DNA of 64,000 bases, from positions 806,001 to 870,000 of the forward strand of contig CAWUCO010000219.1 in NCBI GenBank assembly GCA_963920705.1, written 5' to 3'. This stretch comes from Odiellus spinosus (taxonomy: Eukaryota; Arthropoda; Arachnida; Opiliones; Phalangiidae). The notes below the pieces were generated by a model. It was not told the origin of the DNA and searched no databases. It saw only the letters and a program-made list of their open reading frames with translations. This document shows positions 1-11,904 of the stretch, piece by piece. The position numbers were made by a program, and so were the translations under genes. Position 1 is the stretch's first letter. Every line of letters starts with the position of its first letter.

Positions 1-19
1 CTATACATGGGAAATTTTT

Positions 20-821
20 GGATCTATTCTTGGGGAATTTTTGGATCTATACTTGGGAAATTTTTCGATCTATACTTGGGAAATTTTTCGATCTATACTT
101 GGGAAATTTTTGGATGTATATTTGGGAAATTTGTGGATCTATACTTGGGAAATTTTTCGATCTATACTTGGGAAATTTTTGGATCTATACTTGGGAAATT
201 TTTGGATCTATACTTGGGAAATTTTTCGTACTATACTTGGGAAATTTTTCGATCTATACTTGGGAATTTTTTGGATCTATACTTGGGAAATTTTTGGATC
301 TATACTTGGGAAATTTTTGGATATATACTTGGGAAATTTTTCGATCTATACTTGGGAAATTTTAGGATCTATACTTGGGAAATTTTTGGATCTATACTTG
401 GGAAATTTTTGGATCTCTACTTGGGAAATTTTTAATCTCTATTTGGGAAATTTTTGAATCTCTACTTGGGAAATTTTTGAATCTCTAATTGGGAAATTTT
501 TGAATCTCTACTTGGGAAATTTTTGAATCGCTACATGGGAAATTTTTGAATCTCTACTTGGGAAATTTTTGATTCTCTACTTGGGAAATTTTTGAATCTC
601 TACTTAGGAAATTTTAATCTCTACTTGGGAAATTTTTGGATCTATACTTGGGAAATTTTGGGATCTATACTTGGGAAATTTTTGGATCTATACTTGGGAA
701 ATTTTTGGATGTATACTTGTGAAATTTTTGGATCTATACTTGGGAAATTTTTGGATCTATTCATGGGAAATTTTTGGATCTATACTTGGGAAATTTTTCG
801 TACTATACATGGGAAATTTTT
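20..821 (+). repeat. Domain A copy 1 (802 bp, 35 monomers)
   Basis: Full unit from GGATCTATTCTTGGGG to the end of the CGTACTATACATGGG monomer. Its three 22-bp monomers begin at 434, 594 and 616 and explain why the unit is 802 rather than 805 bp. Copy 3 is almost the same, with one visible private change (GGGATATTTTT near 1316 in copy 3). Confidence 0.92.
411..637 (+). repeat. Run of ten CTCTAC-type monomers
   Basis: Ten consecutive monomers carry CTCTAC or CGCTAC instead of CTATAC, mostly with GAATCT at the start (GAATCGCTACATGGG and GATTCTCTAC are single variants). The run includes three 22-bp monomers. It recurs intact at 983-1209 and 1785-2011. Elsewhere I see CTCTAC only as doublets from about 32.46 kb onward. 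Either this is a young local amplification or the doublets in domain E are its remnants. Confidence 0.9.
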
Positions 822-1393
822 GGATCTATTCTTGGGGAATTTTTGGATCTATACTTGGGAAATTTTTGGATCTATACTTGGGAAATTTTTGGATATATAC
901 TTGGGAAATTTTTCGATCTATACTTGGGAAATTTTAGGATCTATACTTGGGAAATTTTTGGATCTATACTTGGGAAATTTTTGGATCTCTACTTGGGAAA
1001 TTTTTAATCTCTATTTGGGAAATTTTTGAATCTCTACTTGGGAAATTTTTGAATCTCTAATTGGGAAATTTTTGAATCTCTACTTGGGAAATTTTTGAAT
1101 CGCTACATGGGAAATTTTTGAATCTCTACTTGGGAAATTTTTGATTCTCTACTTGGGAAATTTTTGAATCTCTACTTAGGAAATTTTAATCTCTACTTGG
1201 GAAATTTTTGGATCTATACTTGGGAAATTTTGGGATCTATACTTGGGAAATTTTTGGATCTATACTTGGGAAATTTTTGGATGTATACTTGTGAAATTTT
1301 TGGATCTATACTTGGGATATTTTTGGATCTATTCATGGGAAATTTTTGGATCTATACTTGGGAAATTTTTCGTACTATACATGGGAAATTTTT
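822..1393 (+). repeat. Domain A copy 2, shortened by exactly ten monomers (572 bp)
   Basis: The first two monomers and everything from the third-last G-type monomer before GGATATATAC onward match copies 1 and 3. The ten monomers equivalent to 66-295 of copy 1 are absent. The missing 230 bp is 10 x 23, so register is kept. This is the expected product of unequal exchange or replication slippage between misaligned monomers. Confidence 0.9.
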
Positions 1394-2195
1394 GGATCTA
1401 TTCTTGGGGAATTTTTGGATCTATACTTGGGAAATTTTTCGATCTATACTTGGGAAATTTTTCGATCTATACTTGGGAAATTTTTGGATGTATATTTGGG
1501 AAATTTGTGGATCTATACTTGGGAAATTTTTCGATCTATACTTGGGAAATTTTTGGATCTATACTTGGGAAATTTTTGGATCTATACTTGGGAAATTTTT
1601 CGTACTATACTTGGGAAATTTTTCGATCTATACTTGGGAATTTTTTGGATCTATACTTGGGAAATTTTTGGATCTATACTTGGGAAATTTTTGGATATAT
1701 ACTTGGGAAATTTTTCGATCTATACTTGGGAAATTTTAGGATCTATACTTGGGAAATTTTTGGATCTATACTTGGGAAATTTTTGGATCTCTACTTGGGA
1801 AATTTTTAATCTCTATTTGGGAAATTTTTGAATCTCTACTTGGGAAATTTTTGAATCTCTAATTGGGAAATTTTTGAATCTCTACTTGGGAAATTTTTGA
1901 ATCGCTACATGGGAAATTTTTGAATCTCTACTTGGGAAATTTTTGATTCTCTACTTGGGAAATTTTTGAATCTCTACTTAGGAAATTTTAATCTCTACTT
2001 GGGAAATTTTTGGATCTATACTTGGGAAATTTTGGGATCTATACTTGGGAAATTTTTGGATCTATACTTGGGAAATTTTTGGATGTATACTTGTGAAATT
2101 TTTGGATCTATACTTGGGAAATTTTTGGATCTATTCATGGGAAATTTTTGGATCTATACTTGGGAAATTTTTCGTACTATACATGGGAAATTTTT
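1394..2195 (+). repeat. Domain A copy 3 (802 bp, 35 monomers)
   Basis: Full-length copy with the same variant order as copy 1, including the paired CGATCT monomers, GGATGTATATTTGGG and the CTCTAC run at 1785-2011. Near identity to copy 1, 1.4 kb away, implies recent homogenisation. Confidence 0.91.
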
Positions 2196-2402
2196 GGATC
2201 TATTCTTGGGGAATTTTTGGATCTATACTTGGGAAATTTTTCGATCTATACTTGGGAAATTTTTCGATCTATACTTGGGAAATTTTTGGATGTATATTTG
2301 GGAAATTTGTGGATCTATACTTGGGAAATTTTTCGATCTATACTTGGGAAATTTTTCGATCTATACTTGGGAAATTTTTGGATCTATACTTGGGAAATTT
2401 TA
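2196..2402 (+). repeat. Domain A copy 4, partial; border with domain B
   Basis: The first seven monomers (GGATCTATTCTTGGGG, G, C, C, GGATGTATATTTGGG, G, C) match copy 1. The eighth, at 2357, is C-type instead of G-type. The AAATTTTA monomer that follows leads straight into the first CTAGGG monomer of the window at 2403. This is the left border of the B-type array. Confidence 0.8.
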
Positions 2403-4790
2403 GGATCTATACTAGGGAAATTTTTCGATCTATACTTGGAAAATTTTTCGATCTATGCTTGGGAAATTTTTGGATCTATACTTGGGAAATTTTTGAATCT
2501 ATACTTGGGAAATTTTTGGATCTATACTTGGGAAATTTTTGGATCTATACTTGGGAAATTTTTGGATCTATACTTGGGAAATTTTTGTATCTATTCTTGG
2601 GAAATTTTTGGATCTATACTTGGGAAATTTTTGGATCTATACTTGGGAAATTTTTGGATCTATACTTGGAAAATTTTTCGATCTATACTAGGGAAATTTT
2701 TCGATCTATGCTTGGGAAAATTTTGGATCTATTCATGGGAAATTTTTGGATCTATACTTGGGAAATTTTTTGTACTATACATGGGAAATTTTTGGATCTA
2801 TTCTTGGGAAATTTTTGAATCTATACTTGGTAAATTTTTGAATCTATACTTGGGAAATTTTTGGATCTATACTTGGGAAATTTTTCGATCTATACTTGGG
2901 AAATTTTTCGATCTATACTTGGGAAATTTTTTGATCTATACTTGGGAAATTTTGGATCTATACTTGGGAAATTTTTCGATCTATACTTGGAAAATTTTTC
3001 GATCTATGCTTGGGAAATTTTTGGATCTATACTTGGGAAATTTTTGGATTTATACTTGGGAAATTTTTGGATCTATACTTGGGAAATTTTTGGATCTATA
3101 CTAGGGAAATTTTTCGATCTATACTAGGGAAATTTTTGGATCTATACTTGGAAAATTTTTGAATCTATACTTGGGAAATTTTTGGATCTATACTTGGGAA
3201 ATTTTTCGATCTATACTTGGGAAATTTTTCGATCTATACTTGGGAAATTTTTGGATCTATACTTGGGAAATTTTTGGATCTATACTAGGGAAATTTTTCG
3301 ATCTATACTTGGAAAATTTTTCGATCTATGCTTGGGAAATTTTTGGATCTATACTTGGGAAATTTTTGGATTTATACTTGGGAAATTTTTGGATCTATAC
3401 TTGGGAAATTTTTGGATCTATACTAGGGAAATTTTTCGATCTATACTAGGGAAATTTTTCGATCTATACTTGGGAAATTTTTGGATGTATACTTGGGAAA
3501 TTTGTGGATCTATACTTGGGAAATTTTTGGATCTATACTTGGGAAATTTTTGGATCTATACTTGGGAAATTTTTCGATCTATACTTGGGAAATTTTTGGA
3601 TCTATACTTGGGAAATTTTTGGATCTATACTAGGGAAATTTTTCGATCTATACTTGGAAAATTTTTCGATCTATGCTTGGGAAATTTTTGGATCTATACT
3701 TGGGAAATTTTTGGATCTATACTTGGGAAATTTTTGGATCTATACTTGGGAAATTTTTGGATCTATACTTGGGAAATTTTTGGATCTATACTTGGGAAAT
3801 TTTTGTATCTATTCTTGGGAAATTTTTGGATCTATACTTGGGAAATTTTTGGATCTATACTTGGGAAATTTTTGGATCTATACTTGGAAAATTTTTCGAT
3901 CTATACTAGGGAAATTTTTCGATCTATGCTTGGGAAATTTTTAGATCTATTCATGGGAAATTTTTGGATCTATACTTGGGAAATTTTTCATCTATACTTG
4001 GGAAATTTTTCGATCTATACTAGGGAAATTTTTCGATCTATGCTTGGGAAATTTTTGGATCTATTCATGGGAAATTTTTGGATCTATACTTGGGAAATTT
4101 TGGATCTATACTTGGGAAATTTTTCGATCTATACTTGGAAAATTTTTCGATCTATGCTTGGGAAATTTTTGGATCTATACTAGGGAAATTTTTCGATCTA
4201 TACTAGGGAAATTTTTGGATCTATACTAGGGAAATTTTTCGATCTATACTAGGGAAATTTTTCGATCTATACTTGGGAAATTTTTGGATGTATACTTGGG
4301 AAATTTGTGGATCTATACTTGGGAAATTTTTCGATCTATACTTGGGAAATTTTTGGATCTATACTTGGGAAATTTTTCGATCTATACTTGGGAAATTTTT
4401 GGATCTATACTTGGGAAATTTTTGGATCTATACTAGGGAAATTTTTCGATCTATACTTGGAAAATTTTTCGATCTATGCTTGGGAAATTTTTGGATGTAT
4501 ACTTGGGAAATTTTTCGATCTATACTTGGGAAATTTTTCTATCTATACTTGGGAAATTTTTGGATCTATACTTGGAAAATTTTTGAATCTATACTTGGGA
4601 AATTTTTGGATCTATACTTGGGAAATTTTTCGATCTATACTTGGGAAATTTTTCGATCTATACTTGGGAAATTTTTTGATCTATACTTCGGAAATTTTGG
4701 ATCTATACTTGGGAAATTTTTCGATCTATTCTTGGAAAATTTTTCGATCTATGCTTGGGAAATTTTTGGATCTATACTTGGGAAATTTTT
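2403..4790 (+). repeat. Mixed transition zone between domains A and B
   Basis: No constant period over this stretch. It mixes domain-A-like members (GGATCTATTCATGGG near 2730, 3950 and 4065; GTACTATACATGGG near 2772) with the first CTAGGG, CTTGGAAAA, CGATCTATGC and GGATTTATAC monomers typical of B. A GTATCTATTCTTGGG marker occurs at 2587 and 3805 (offset 1,218). GGATTTATAC also appears near 3048 and 3368. An irregular zone fits an array border where homogenisation is weaker. No gene seen. Confidence 0.75.
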
Positions 4791-6420
4791 GGATTTATAC
4801 TTGGGAAATTTTTGGATCTATACTTGGGAAATTTTTGGATCTATACTAGGGAAATTTTTCGATCTATACTAGGGAAATTTTTCGATCTATACTTGGGAAA
4901 TTTTTGGATGTATACTTGGGAAATTTTTCGATCTATACTTGGGAAATTTTTGGATCTATACTTGGGAAATTTTTGGATCTATACTAGGGAAATTTTTCGA
5001 TCTATACTTGGAAAATTTTTCGATCTATGCTTGGGAAATTTTTGGATGTATACTTGGGAAATTTTTCGATCTATACTTGGGAAATTTTTCGATCTATACT
5101 TGGGAAATTTTTGGATCTATACTTGGAAAATTTTTGAATCTATACTTGGGAAATTTTTGGATCTATACTTGGGAAATTTTTCGATCTATACTTGGGAAAT
5201 TTTTCGATCTATACTTGGGAAATTTTTTGATCTATACTTGGGAAATTTTGGATCTATACTTGGGAAATTTTTCGATCTATACTTGGAAAATTTTTCGATC
5301 TATGCTTGGGAAATTTTTGGATCTATACTTGGGAAATTTTTGGATTTATACTTGGGAAATTTTTGGATCTATACTTGGGAAATTTTTGGATCTATACTAG
5401 GGAAATTTTTCGATCTATACTAGGGAAATTTTTCGATCTATACTTGGGAAATTTTTGGATGTATACTTGGGAAATTTTTGGATGTATACTTGGGAAATTT
5501 GTGGATCTATACTTGGGAAATTTTTCGATCTATACTTGGGAAATTTTTGGATCTATACTTGGGAAATTTTTCGATCTATACTTGGGAAATTTTTGGATCT
5601 ATACTTGGGAAATTTTTGGATCTATACTAGGGAAATTTTTCGATCTATACTTGGAAAATTTTTCGATCTATGCTTGGGAAATTTTTGGATCTATACTTGG
5701 GAAATTTTTGGATCTATACTTGGGAAATTTTTGGATCTATACTTGGGAAATTTTTCGATCTATACTTGGGAAATTTTTTGATCTATACTTGGGAAATTTT
5801 GGATCTATACTTGGGAAATTTTTCGATCTATACTTGGAAAATTTTTCGATCTATGCTTGGGAAATTTTTGGATCTATACTTGGGAAATTTTTGGATTTAT
5901 ACTTGGGAAATTTTTGGATCTATACTTGGGAAATTTTTGGATCTATACTAGGGAAATTTTTCGATCTATACTAGGGAAATTTTTCGATCTATACTTGGGA
6001 AATTTTTGGATGTATACTTGGGAAATTTTTGGATGTATACTTGGGAAATTTGTGGATCTATACTTGGGAAATTTTTCGATCTATACTTGGGAAATTTTTG
6101 GATCTATACTTGGGAAATTTTTCGATCTATACTTGGGAAATTTTTGGATCTATACTTGGGAAATTTTTGGATCTATACTAGGGAAATTTTTCGATCTATA
6201 CTTGGAAAATTTTTCGATCTATGCTTGGGAAATTTTTGGATCTATACTTGGGAAATTTTTCGATCTATACTTGGGAAATTTTTCGATCTATACTTGGGAA
6301 ATTTTTTGATCTATACTTGGGAAATTTTGGATCTATACTTGGGAAATTTTTCGATCTATTCTTGGAAAATTTTTCGATCTATGCTTGGGAAATTTTTGGA
6401 TCTATACTTGGGAAATTTTT
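4791..6420 (+). repeat. A-B-B' trimer 1 of the 551-bp repeat
   Basis: Unit A at 4791-5341, B at 5342-5892, B' at 5893-6420 (528 bp). Both B units here carry two GGATGTATAC monomers in a row (from about 5457 and 6008), the second followed by AAATTTGTGG; later B units carry one. The B' unit ends with CTATTCTTGGAAAA (near 6357), a marker seen just before each of the first four A units. Confidence 0.85.
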
Positions 6421-8096
6421 GGATTTATACTTGGGAAATTTTTGGATCTATACTTGGGAAATTTTTGGATCTATACTAGGGAAATTTTTCGATCTATACT
6501 AGGGAAATTTTTCGATCTATACTTGGGAAATTTTTGGATGTATACTTGGGAAATTTTTCGATCTATACTTGGGAAATTTTTGGATCTATACTTGGGAAAT
6601 TTTTGGATCTATACTAGGGAAATTTTTCGATCTATACTTGGAAAATTTTTCGATCTATGCTTGGGAAATTTTTGGATGTATACTTGGGAAATTTTTCGAT
6701 CTATACTTGGGAAATTTTTCGATCTATACTTGGGAAATTTTTGGATCTATACTTGGAAAATTTTTGAATCTATACTTGGGAAATTTTTGGATCTATACTT
6801 GGGAAATTTTTCGATCTATACTTGGGAAATTTTTCGATCTATACTTGGGAAATTTTTTGATCTATACTTGGGAAATTTTGGATCTATACTTGGGAAATTT
6901 TTCGATCTATACTTGGAAAATTTTTCGATCTATGCTTGGGAAATTTTTGGATCTATACTTGGGAAATTTTTGGATTTATACTTGGGAAATTTTTGGATCT
7001 ATACTTGGGAAATTTTTGGATCTATACTAGGGAAATTTTTCGATCTATACTAGGGAAATTTTTCGATCTATACTTGGGAAATTTTTGGATGTATACTTGG
7101 GAAATTTGTGGATCTATACTTGGGAAATTTTTCGATCTATACTTGGGAAATTTTTGGATCTATACTTGGGAAATTTTTCGATCTATACTTGGGAAATTTT
7201 TGGATCTATACTTGGGAAATTTTTGGATCTATACTAGGGAAATTTTTCGATCTATACTTGGAAAATTTTTCGATCTATGCTTGGGAAATTTTTGGATCTA
7301 TACTTGGGAAATTTTTGGATCTATACTTGGGAAATTTTTGGATCTATACTTGGGAAATTTTTCGATCTATACTTGGGAAATTTTTCGATCTATACTTGGG
7401 AAATTTTTTGATCTATACTTGGGAAATTTTGGATCTATACTTGGGAAATTTTTCGATCTATACTTGGAAAATTTTTCGATCTATGCTTGGGAAATTTTTG
7501 GATCTATACTTGGGAAATTTTTGGATTTATACTTGGGAAATTTTTGGATCTATACTTGGGAAATTTTTGGATCTATACTAGGGAAATTTTTCGATCTATA
7601 CTAGGGAAATTTTTCGATCTATACTTGGGAAATTTTTGGATGTATACTTGGGAAATTTGTGGATCTATACTTGGGAAATTTTTCGATCTATACTTGGGAA
7701 ATTTTTGGATCTATACTTGGGAAATTTTTCGATCTATACTTGGGAAATTTTTGGATCTATACTTGGGAAATTTTTGGATCTATACTTGGGAAATTTTTGG
7801 ATCTATACTAGGGAAATTTTTCGATCTATACTTGGAAAATTTTTCGATCTATGCTTGGGAAATTTTTGGATCTATACTTGGGAAATTTTTGGATCTATAC
7901 TTGGGAAATTTTTGGATCTATACTTGGGAAATTTTTCGATCTATACTTGGGAAATTTTTCGATCTATACTTGGGAAATTTTTTGATCTATACTTGGGAAA
8001 TTTTGGATCTATACTTGGGAAATTTTTCGATCTATTCTTGGAAAATTTTTCGATCTATGCTTGGGAAATTTTTGGATCTATACTTGGGAAATTTTT
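6421..8096 (+). repeat. A-B-B' trimer 2 of the 551-bp repeat
   Basis: Unit A at 6421-6971, B at 6972-7522, B' at 7523-8096. The B' unit is 574 bp, one monomer longer than usual, from an extra G-type monomer near 7770. It ends with the CTATTCTTGGAAAA marker near 8034. Confidence 0.85.
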
Positions 8097-9198
8097 GGAT
8101 TTATACTTGGGAAATTTTTGGATCTATACTTGGGAAATTTTTGGATCTATACTAGGGAAATTTTTCGATCTATACTAGGGAAATTTTTCGATCTATACTT
8201 GGGAAATTTTTGGATGTATACTTGGGAAATTTTTCGATCTATACTTGGGAAATTTTTGGATCTATACTTGGGAAATTTTCGGATCTATACTAGGGAAATT
8301 TTTCGATCTATACTTGGAAAATTTTTCGATCTATGCTTGGGAAATTTTTGGATGTATACTTGGGAAATTTTTCGATCTATACTTGGGAAATTTTTCGATC
8401 TATACTTGGGAAATTTTTGGATCTATACTTGGAAAATTTTTGAATCTATACTTGGGAAATTTTTGGATCTATACTTGGGAAATTTTTCGATCTATACTTG
8501 GGAAATTTTTCGATCTATACTTGGGAAATTTTTTGATCTATACTTGGGAAATTTTGGATCTATACTTGGGAAATTTTTCGATCTATACTTGGAAAATTTT
8601 TCGATCTATGCTTGGGAAATTTTTGGATCTATACTTGGGAAATTTTTGGATTTATACTTGGGAAATTTTTTGATCTATACTTGGGAAATTTTTGGATCTA
8701 TACTAGGGAAATTTTTCGATCTATACTAGGGAAATTTTTCGATCTATACTTGGGAAATTTTTGGATGTATACTTGGGAAATTTGTGGATCTATACTTGGG
8801 AAATTTTTCGATCTATACTTGGGAAATTTTTGGATCTATACTTGGGAAATTTTTCGATCTATACTTGGGAAATTTTTGGATCTATACTTGGGAAATTTTT
8901 GGATCTATACTAGGGAAATTTTTCGATCTATACTTGGAAAATTTTTCGATCTATGCTTGGGAAATTTTTGGATCTATACTTGGGAAATTTTTGGATCTAT
9001 ACTTGGGAAATTTTTGGATCTATACTTGGGAAATTTTTCAATCTATACTTGGGAAATTTTTCGATCTATACTTGGGAAATTTTTTGATCTATACTTGGGA
9101 AATTTTGGATCTATACTTGGGAAATTTTTCGATCTATACTTGGAAAATTTTTCGATCTATGCTTGGGAAATTTTTGGATCTATACTTGGGAAATTTTT
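8097..9198 (+). repeat. A-B dimer carrying private variants (copy 1 of an 1,859-bp-offset duplication)
   Basis: Unit A at 8097-8647 contains AAATTTTCGGATCT near 8276. Unit B at 8648-9198 contains a TGATCT monomer right after GGATTTATAC (near 8670) and a CAATCT monomer at 9039. The same three rare changes recur 1,859 bp downstream in 9956-11057 and not together elsewhere in domain B, so the two dimers share a recent common source. Confidence 0.88.
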
Positions 9199-9404
9199 GG
9201 ATTTATACTTGGAAAATTTTTCGATCTATGCTTGGGAAATTTTTCGATCTATACTTGGGAAATTTTTCGATCTATACTTGGGAAATTTTTTGATCTATAC
9301 TTGGGAAATTTTGGATCTATACTTGGGAAATTTTTCGATCTATACTTGGAAAATTTTTCGATCTATGCTTGGGAAATTTTTGGATCTATACTTGGGAAAT
9401 TTTT
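9199..9404 (+). repeat. 206-bp remnant of a 551-bp unit
   Basis: Nine monomers (9 x 23 minus 1) lie between two GGATTTATAC markers. The GGATTTATAC monomer runs straight into a GGAAAA tail and then CGATCTATGC, so the junction lies inside a monomer near 9211. A 345-bp (15-monomer) internal deletion of a normal unit would give this. Confidence 0.85.
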
Positions 9405-9955
9405 GGATTTATACTTGGGAAATTTTTGGATCTATACTTGGGAAATTTTTGGATCTATACTAGGGAAATTTTTCGATCTATACTAGGGAAATTTTTCGAT
9501 CTATACTTGGGAAATTTTTGGATGTATACTTGGGAAATTTGTGGATCTATACTTGGGAAATTTTTCGATCTATACTTGGGAAATTTTTGGATCTATACTT
9601 GGGAAATTTTTCGATCTATACTTGGGAAATTTTTGGATCTATACTTGGGAAATTTTTGGATCTATACTAGGGAAATTTTTCGATCTATACTTGGAAAATT
9701 TTTCGATCTATGCTTGGGAAATTTTTGGATCTATACTTGGGAAATTTTTGGATCTATACTTGGGAAATTTTTGGATCTATACTTGGGAAATTTTTCGATC
9801 TATACTTGGGAAATTTTTCGATCTATACTTGGGAAATTTTTTGATCTATACTTGGGAAATTTTGGATCTATACTTGGGAAATTTTTCGATCTATTCTTGG
9901 AAAATTTTTCGATCTATGCTTGGGAAATTTTTGGATCTATACTTGGGAAATTTTT

Positions 9956-11057
9956 GGATTTATACTTGGGAAATTTTTGGATCTATACTTGGGAAATTTT
10001 TGGATCTATACTAGGGAAATTTTTCGATCTATACTAGGGAAATTTTTCGATCTATACTTGGGAAATTTTTGGATGTATACTTGGGAAATTTTTCGATCTA
10101 TACTTGGGAAATTTTTGGATCTATACTTGGGAAATTTTCGGATCTATACTAGGGAAATTTTTCGATCTATACTTGGAAAATTTTTCGATCTATGCTTGGG
10201 AAATTTTTGGATGTATACTTGGGAAATTTTTCGATCTATACTTGGGAAATTTTTCGATCTATACTTGGGAAATTTTTGGATCTATACTTGGAAAATTTTT
10301 GAATCTATACTTGGGAAATTTTTGGATCTATACTTGGGAAATTTTTCGATCTATACTTGGGAAATTTTTCGATCTATACTTGGGAAATTTTTTGATCTAT
10401 ACTTGGGAAATTTTGGATCTATACTTGGGAAATTTTTCGATCTATACTTGGAAAATTTTTCGATCTATGCTTGGGAAATTTTTGGATCTATACTTGGGAA
10501 ATTTTTGGATTTATACTTGGGAAATTTTTTGATCTATACTTGGGAAATTTTTGGATCTATACTAGGGAAATTTTTCGATCTATACTAGGGAAATTTTTCG
10601 ATCTATACTTGGGAAATTTTTGGATGTATACTTGGGAAATTTGTGGATCTATACTTGGGAAATTTTTCGATCTATACTTGGGAAATTTTTGGATCTATAC
10701 TTGGGAAATTTTTCGATCTATACTTGGGAAATTTTTGGATCTATACTTGGGAAATTTTTGGATCTATACTAGGTAAATTTTTCGATCTATACTTGGAAAA
10801 TTTTTCGATCTATGCTTGGGAAATTTTTGGATCTATACTTGGGAAATTTTTGGATCTATACTTGGGAAATTTTTGGATCTATACTTGGGAAATTTTTCAA
10901 TCTATACTTGGGAAATTTTTCGATCTATACTTGGGAAATTTTTTGATCTATACTTGGGAAATTTTGGATCTATACTTGGGAAATTTTTCGATCTATACTT
11001 GGAAAATTTTTCGATCTATGCTTGGGAAATTTTTGGATCTATACTTGGGAAATTTTT
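9956..11057 (+). repeat. A-B dimer, copy 2 of the 1,859-bp-offset duplication
   Basis: Repeats the private variants of 8097-9198: AAATTTTCGGATCT near 10135, TGATCT after GGATTTATAC near 10529, and CAATCT at 10898. A private AGGTAAAT monomer near 10770 distinguishes it. It is followed directly by another A unit at 11058 with no B', breaking the trimer order. Confidence 0.87.
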
Positions 11058-11904
11058 GGATTTATACTTGGGAAATTTTTGGATCTATACTTGGGAAATT
11101 TTTGGATCTATACTAGGGAAATTTTTCGATCTATACTAGGGAAATTTTTCGATCTATACTTGGGAAATTTTTGGATGTATACTTGGGAAATTTTTCGATC
11201 TATACTTGGGAAATTTTTGGATCTATACTTGGGAAATTTTTGGATCTATACTAGGGAAATTTTTCGATCTATACTTGGAAAATTTTTCGATCTATGCTTG
11301 GGAAATTTTTGGATGTATACTTGGGAAATTTTTCGATCTATACTTGGGAAATTTTTCGATCTATACTTGGGAAATTTTTGGATCTATACTTGGAAAATTT
11401 TTGAATCTATACTTGGGAAATTTTTGGATCTATACTTGGGAAATTTTTCGATCTATACTTGGGAAATTTTTCGATCTATACTTGGGAAATTTTTTGATCT
11501 ATACTTGGGAAATTTTGGATCTATACTTGGGAAATTTTTCGATCTATACTTGGAAAATTTTTCGATCTATGCTTGGGAAATTTTTGGATCTATACTTGGG
11601 AAATTTTTGGATCTATACTAGGGAAATTTTTCGATCTATACTTGGAAAATTTTTCGATCTATGCTTGGGAAATTTTTGGATCTATACTTGGGAAATTTTT
11701 GGATCTATACTTGGGAAATTTTTGGATCTATACTTGAGAAATTTTTGGATCTATACTTGGGAAATTTTTGTATCTATTCTTGGGAAATTTTTGGATCTAT
11801 ACTTGGGAAATTTTTTGATCTATACTTGGGAAATTTTGGATCTATACTTGGGAAATTTTGGATCTATACTTGGGAAATTTTTCGATCTATACTTGGAAAA
11901 TTTT
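10745..11904 (+). repeat. Block duplicated at 15675-16834 (offset 4,930 bp)
   Basis: About 1.16 kb spanning the end of domain B and the start of domain C recurs 4,930 bp downstream. It includes CAATCT (10898 / 15828), GGATTTATAC (11058 / 15988), the A-type unit, the GAGAAATTTTT monomer (near 11735 / 16665), GTATCTATTCTTGGG and two successive 22-bp monomers. The copies part at about 11904 / 16834, where G-type replaces C-type. Confidence 0.85.

Larger units (their letters stand above)
20..2402 (+). repeat. Domain A: 802-bp (35-monomer) higher-order repeat, 3 copies plus a partial fourth
   Basis: Starting at GGATCTATTCTTGGGG (20, 822, 1394, 2196), the same ordered series of variant monomers repeats. 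Copies 1 and 3 are 802 bp: 35 monomers, three of them 22 bp long. Copy 2 is 572 bp. Copy 4 follows the pattern to about 2357 and then changes into the domain B type. Diagnostic members in order include GGATGTATATTTGGG followed by AAATTTGTGG, CGTACTATAC, GGATATATAC, a run of CTCTAC monomers, GGATGTATACTTGTG, GGATCTATTCATGGG and CGTACTATACATGGG. No CTAGGG monomer is seen here, unlike the next 30 kb. Confidence 0.93.
4791..11608 (+). repeat. Domain B: 551-bp (24-monomer) higher-order repeat, about 12 units
   Basis: Taking GGATTTATAC as phase marker, units begin at 4791, 5342, 5893, 6421, 6972, 7523, 8097, 8648, 9199, 9405, 9956, 10507 and 11058. Spacing is 551 bp except 528 (one monomer fewer), 574 (one more) and one 206-bp remnant. 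551 is 24 x 23 minus 1, because each unit has one 22-bp monomer (GGGAAATTTTGGATCT). Two unit kinds exist. Kind A has two GGATGTATAC monomers and a CTTGGAAAA then GAATCT pair. Kind B has GGATGTATAC followed by AAATTTGTGG. They run A-B-B', A-B-B', A-B-remnant-B', A-B, A. Confidence 0.9.

Noticed and set aside
7-435. Many overlapping short open frames in the first 2.4 kb and throughout
   Set aside because: Three-frame overlap with no frame preference; frame ends coincide with variant monomers such as GAATCT, TAATCT, AGGATCT and CTAGGG.
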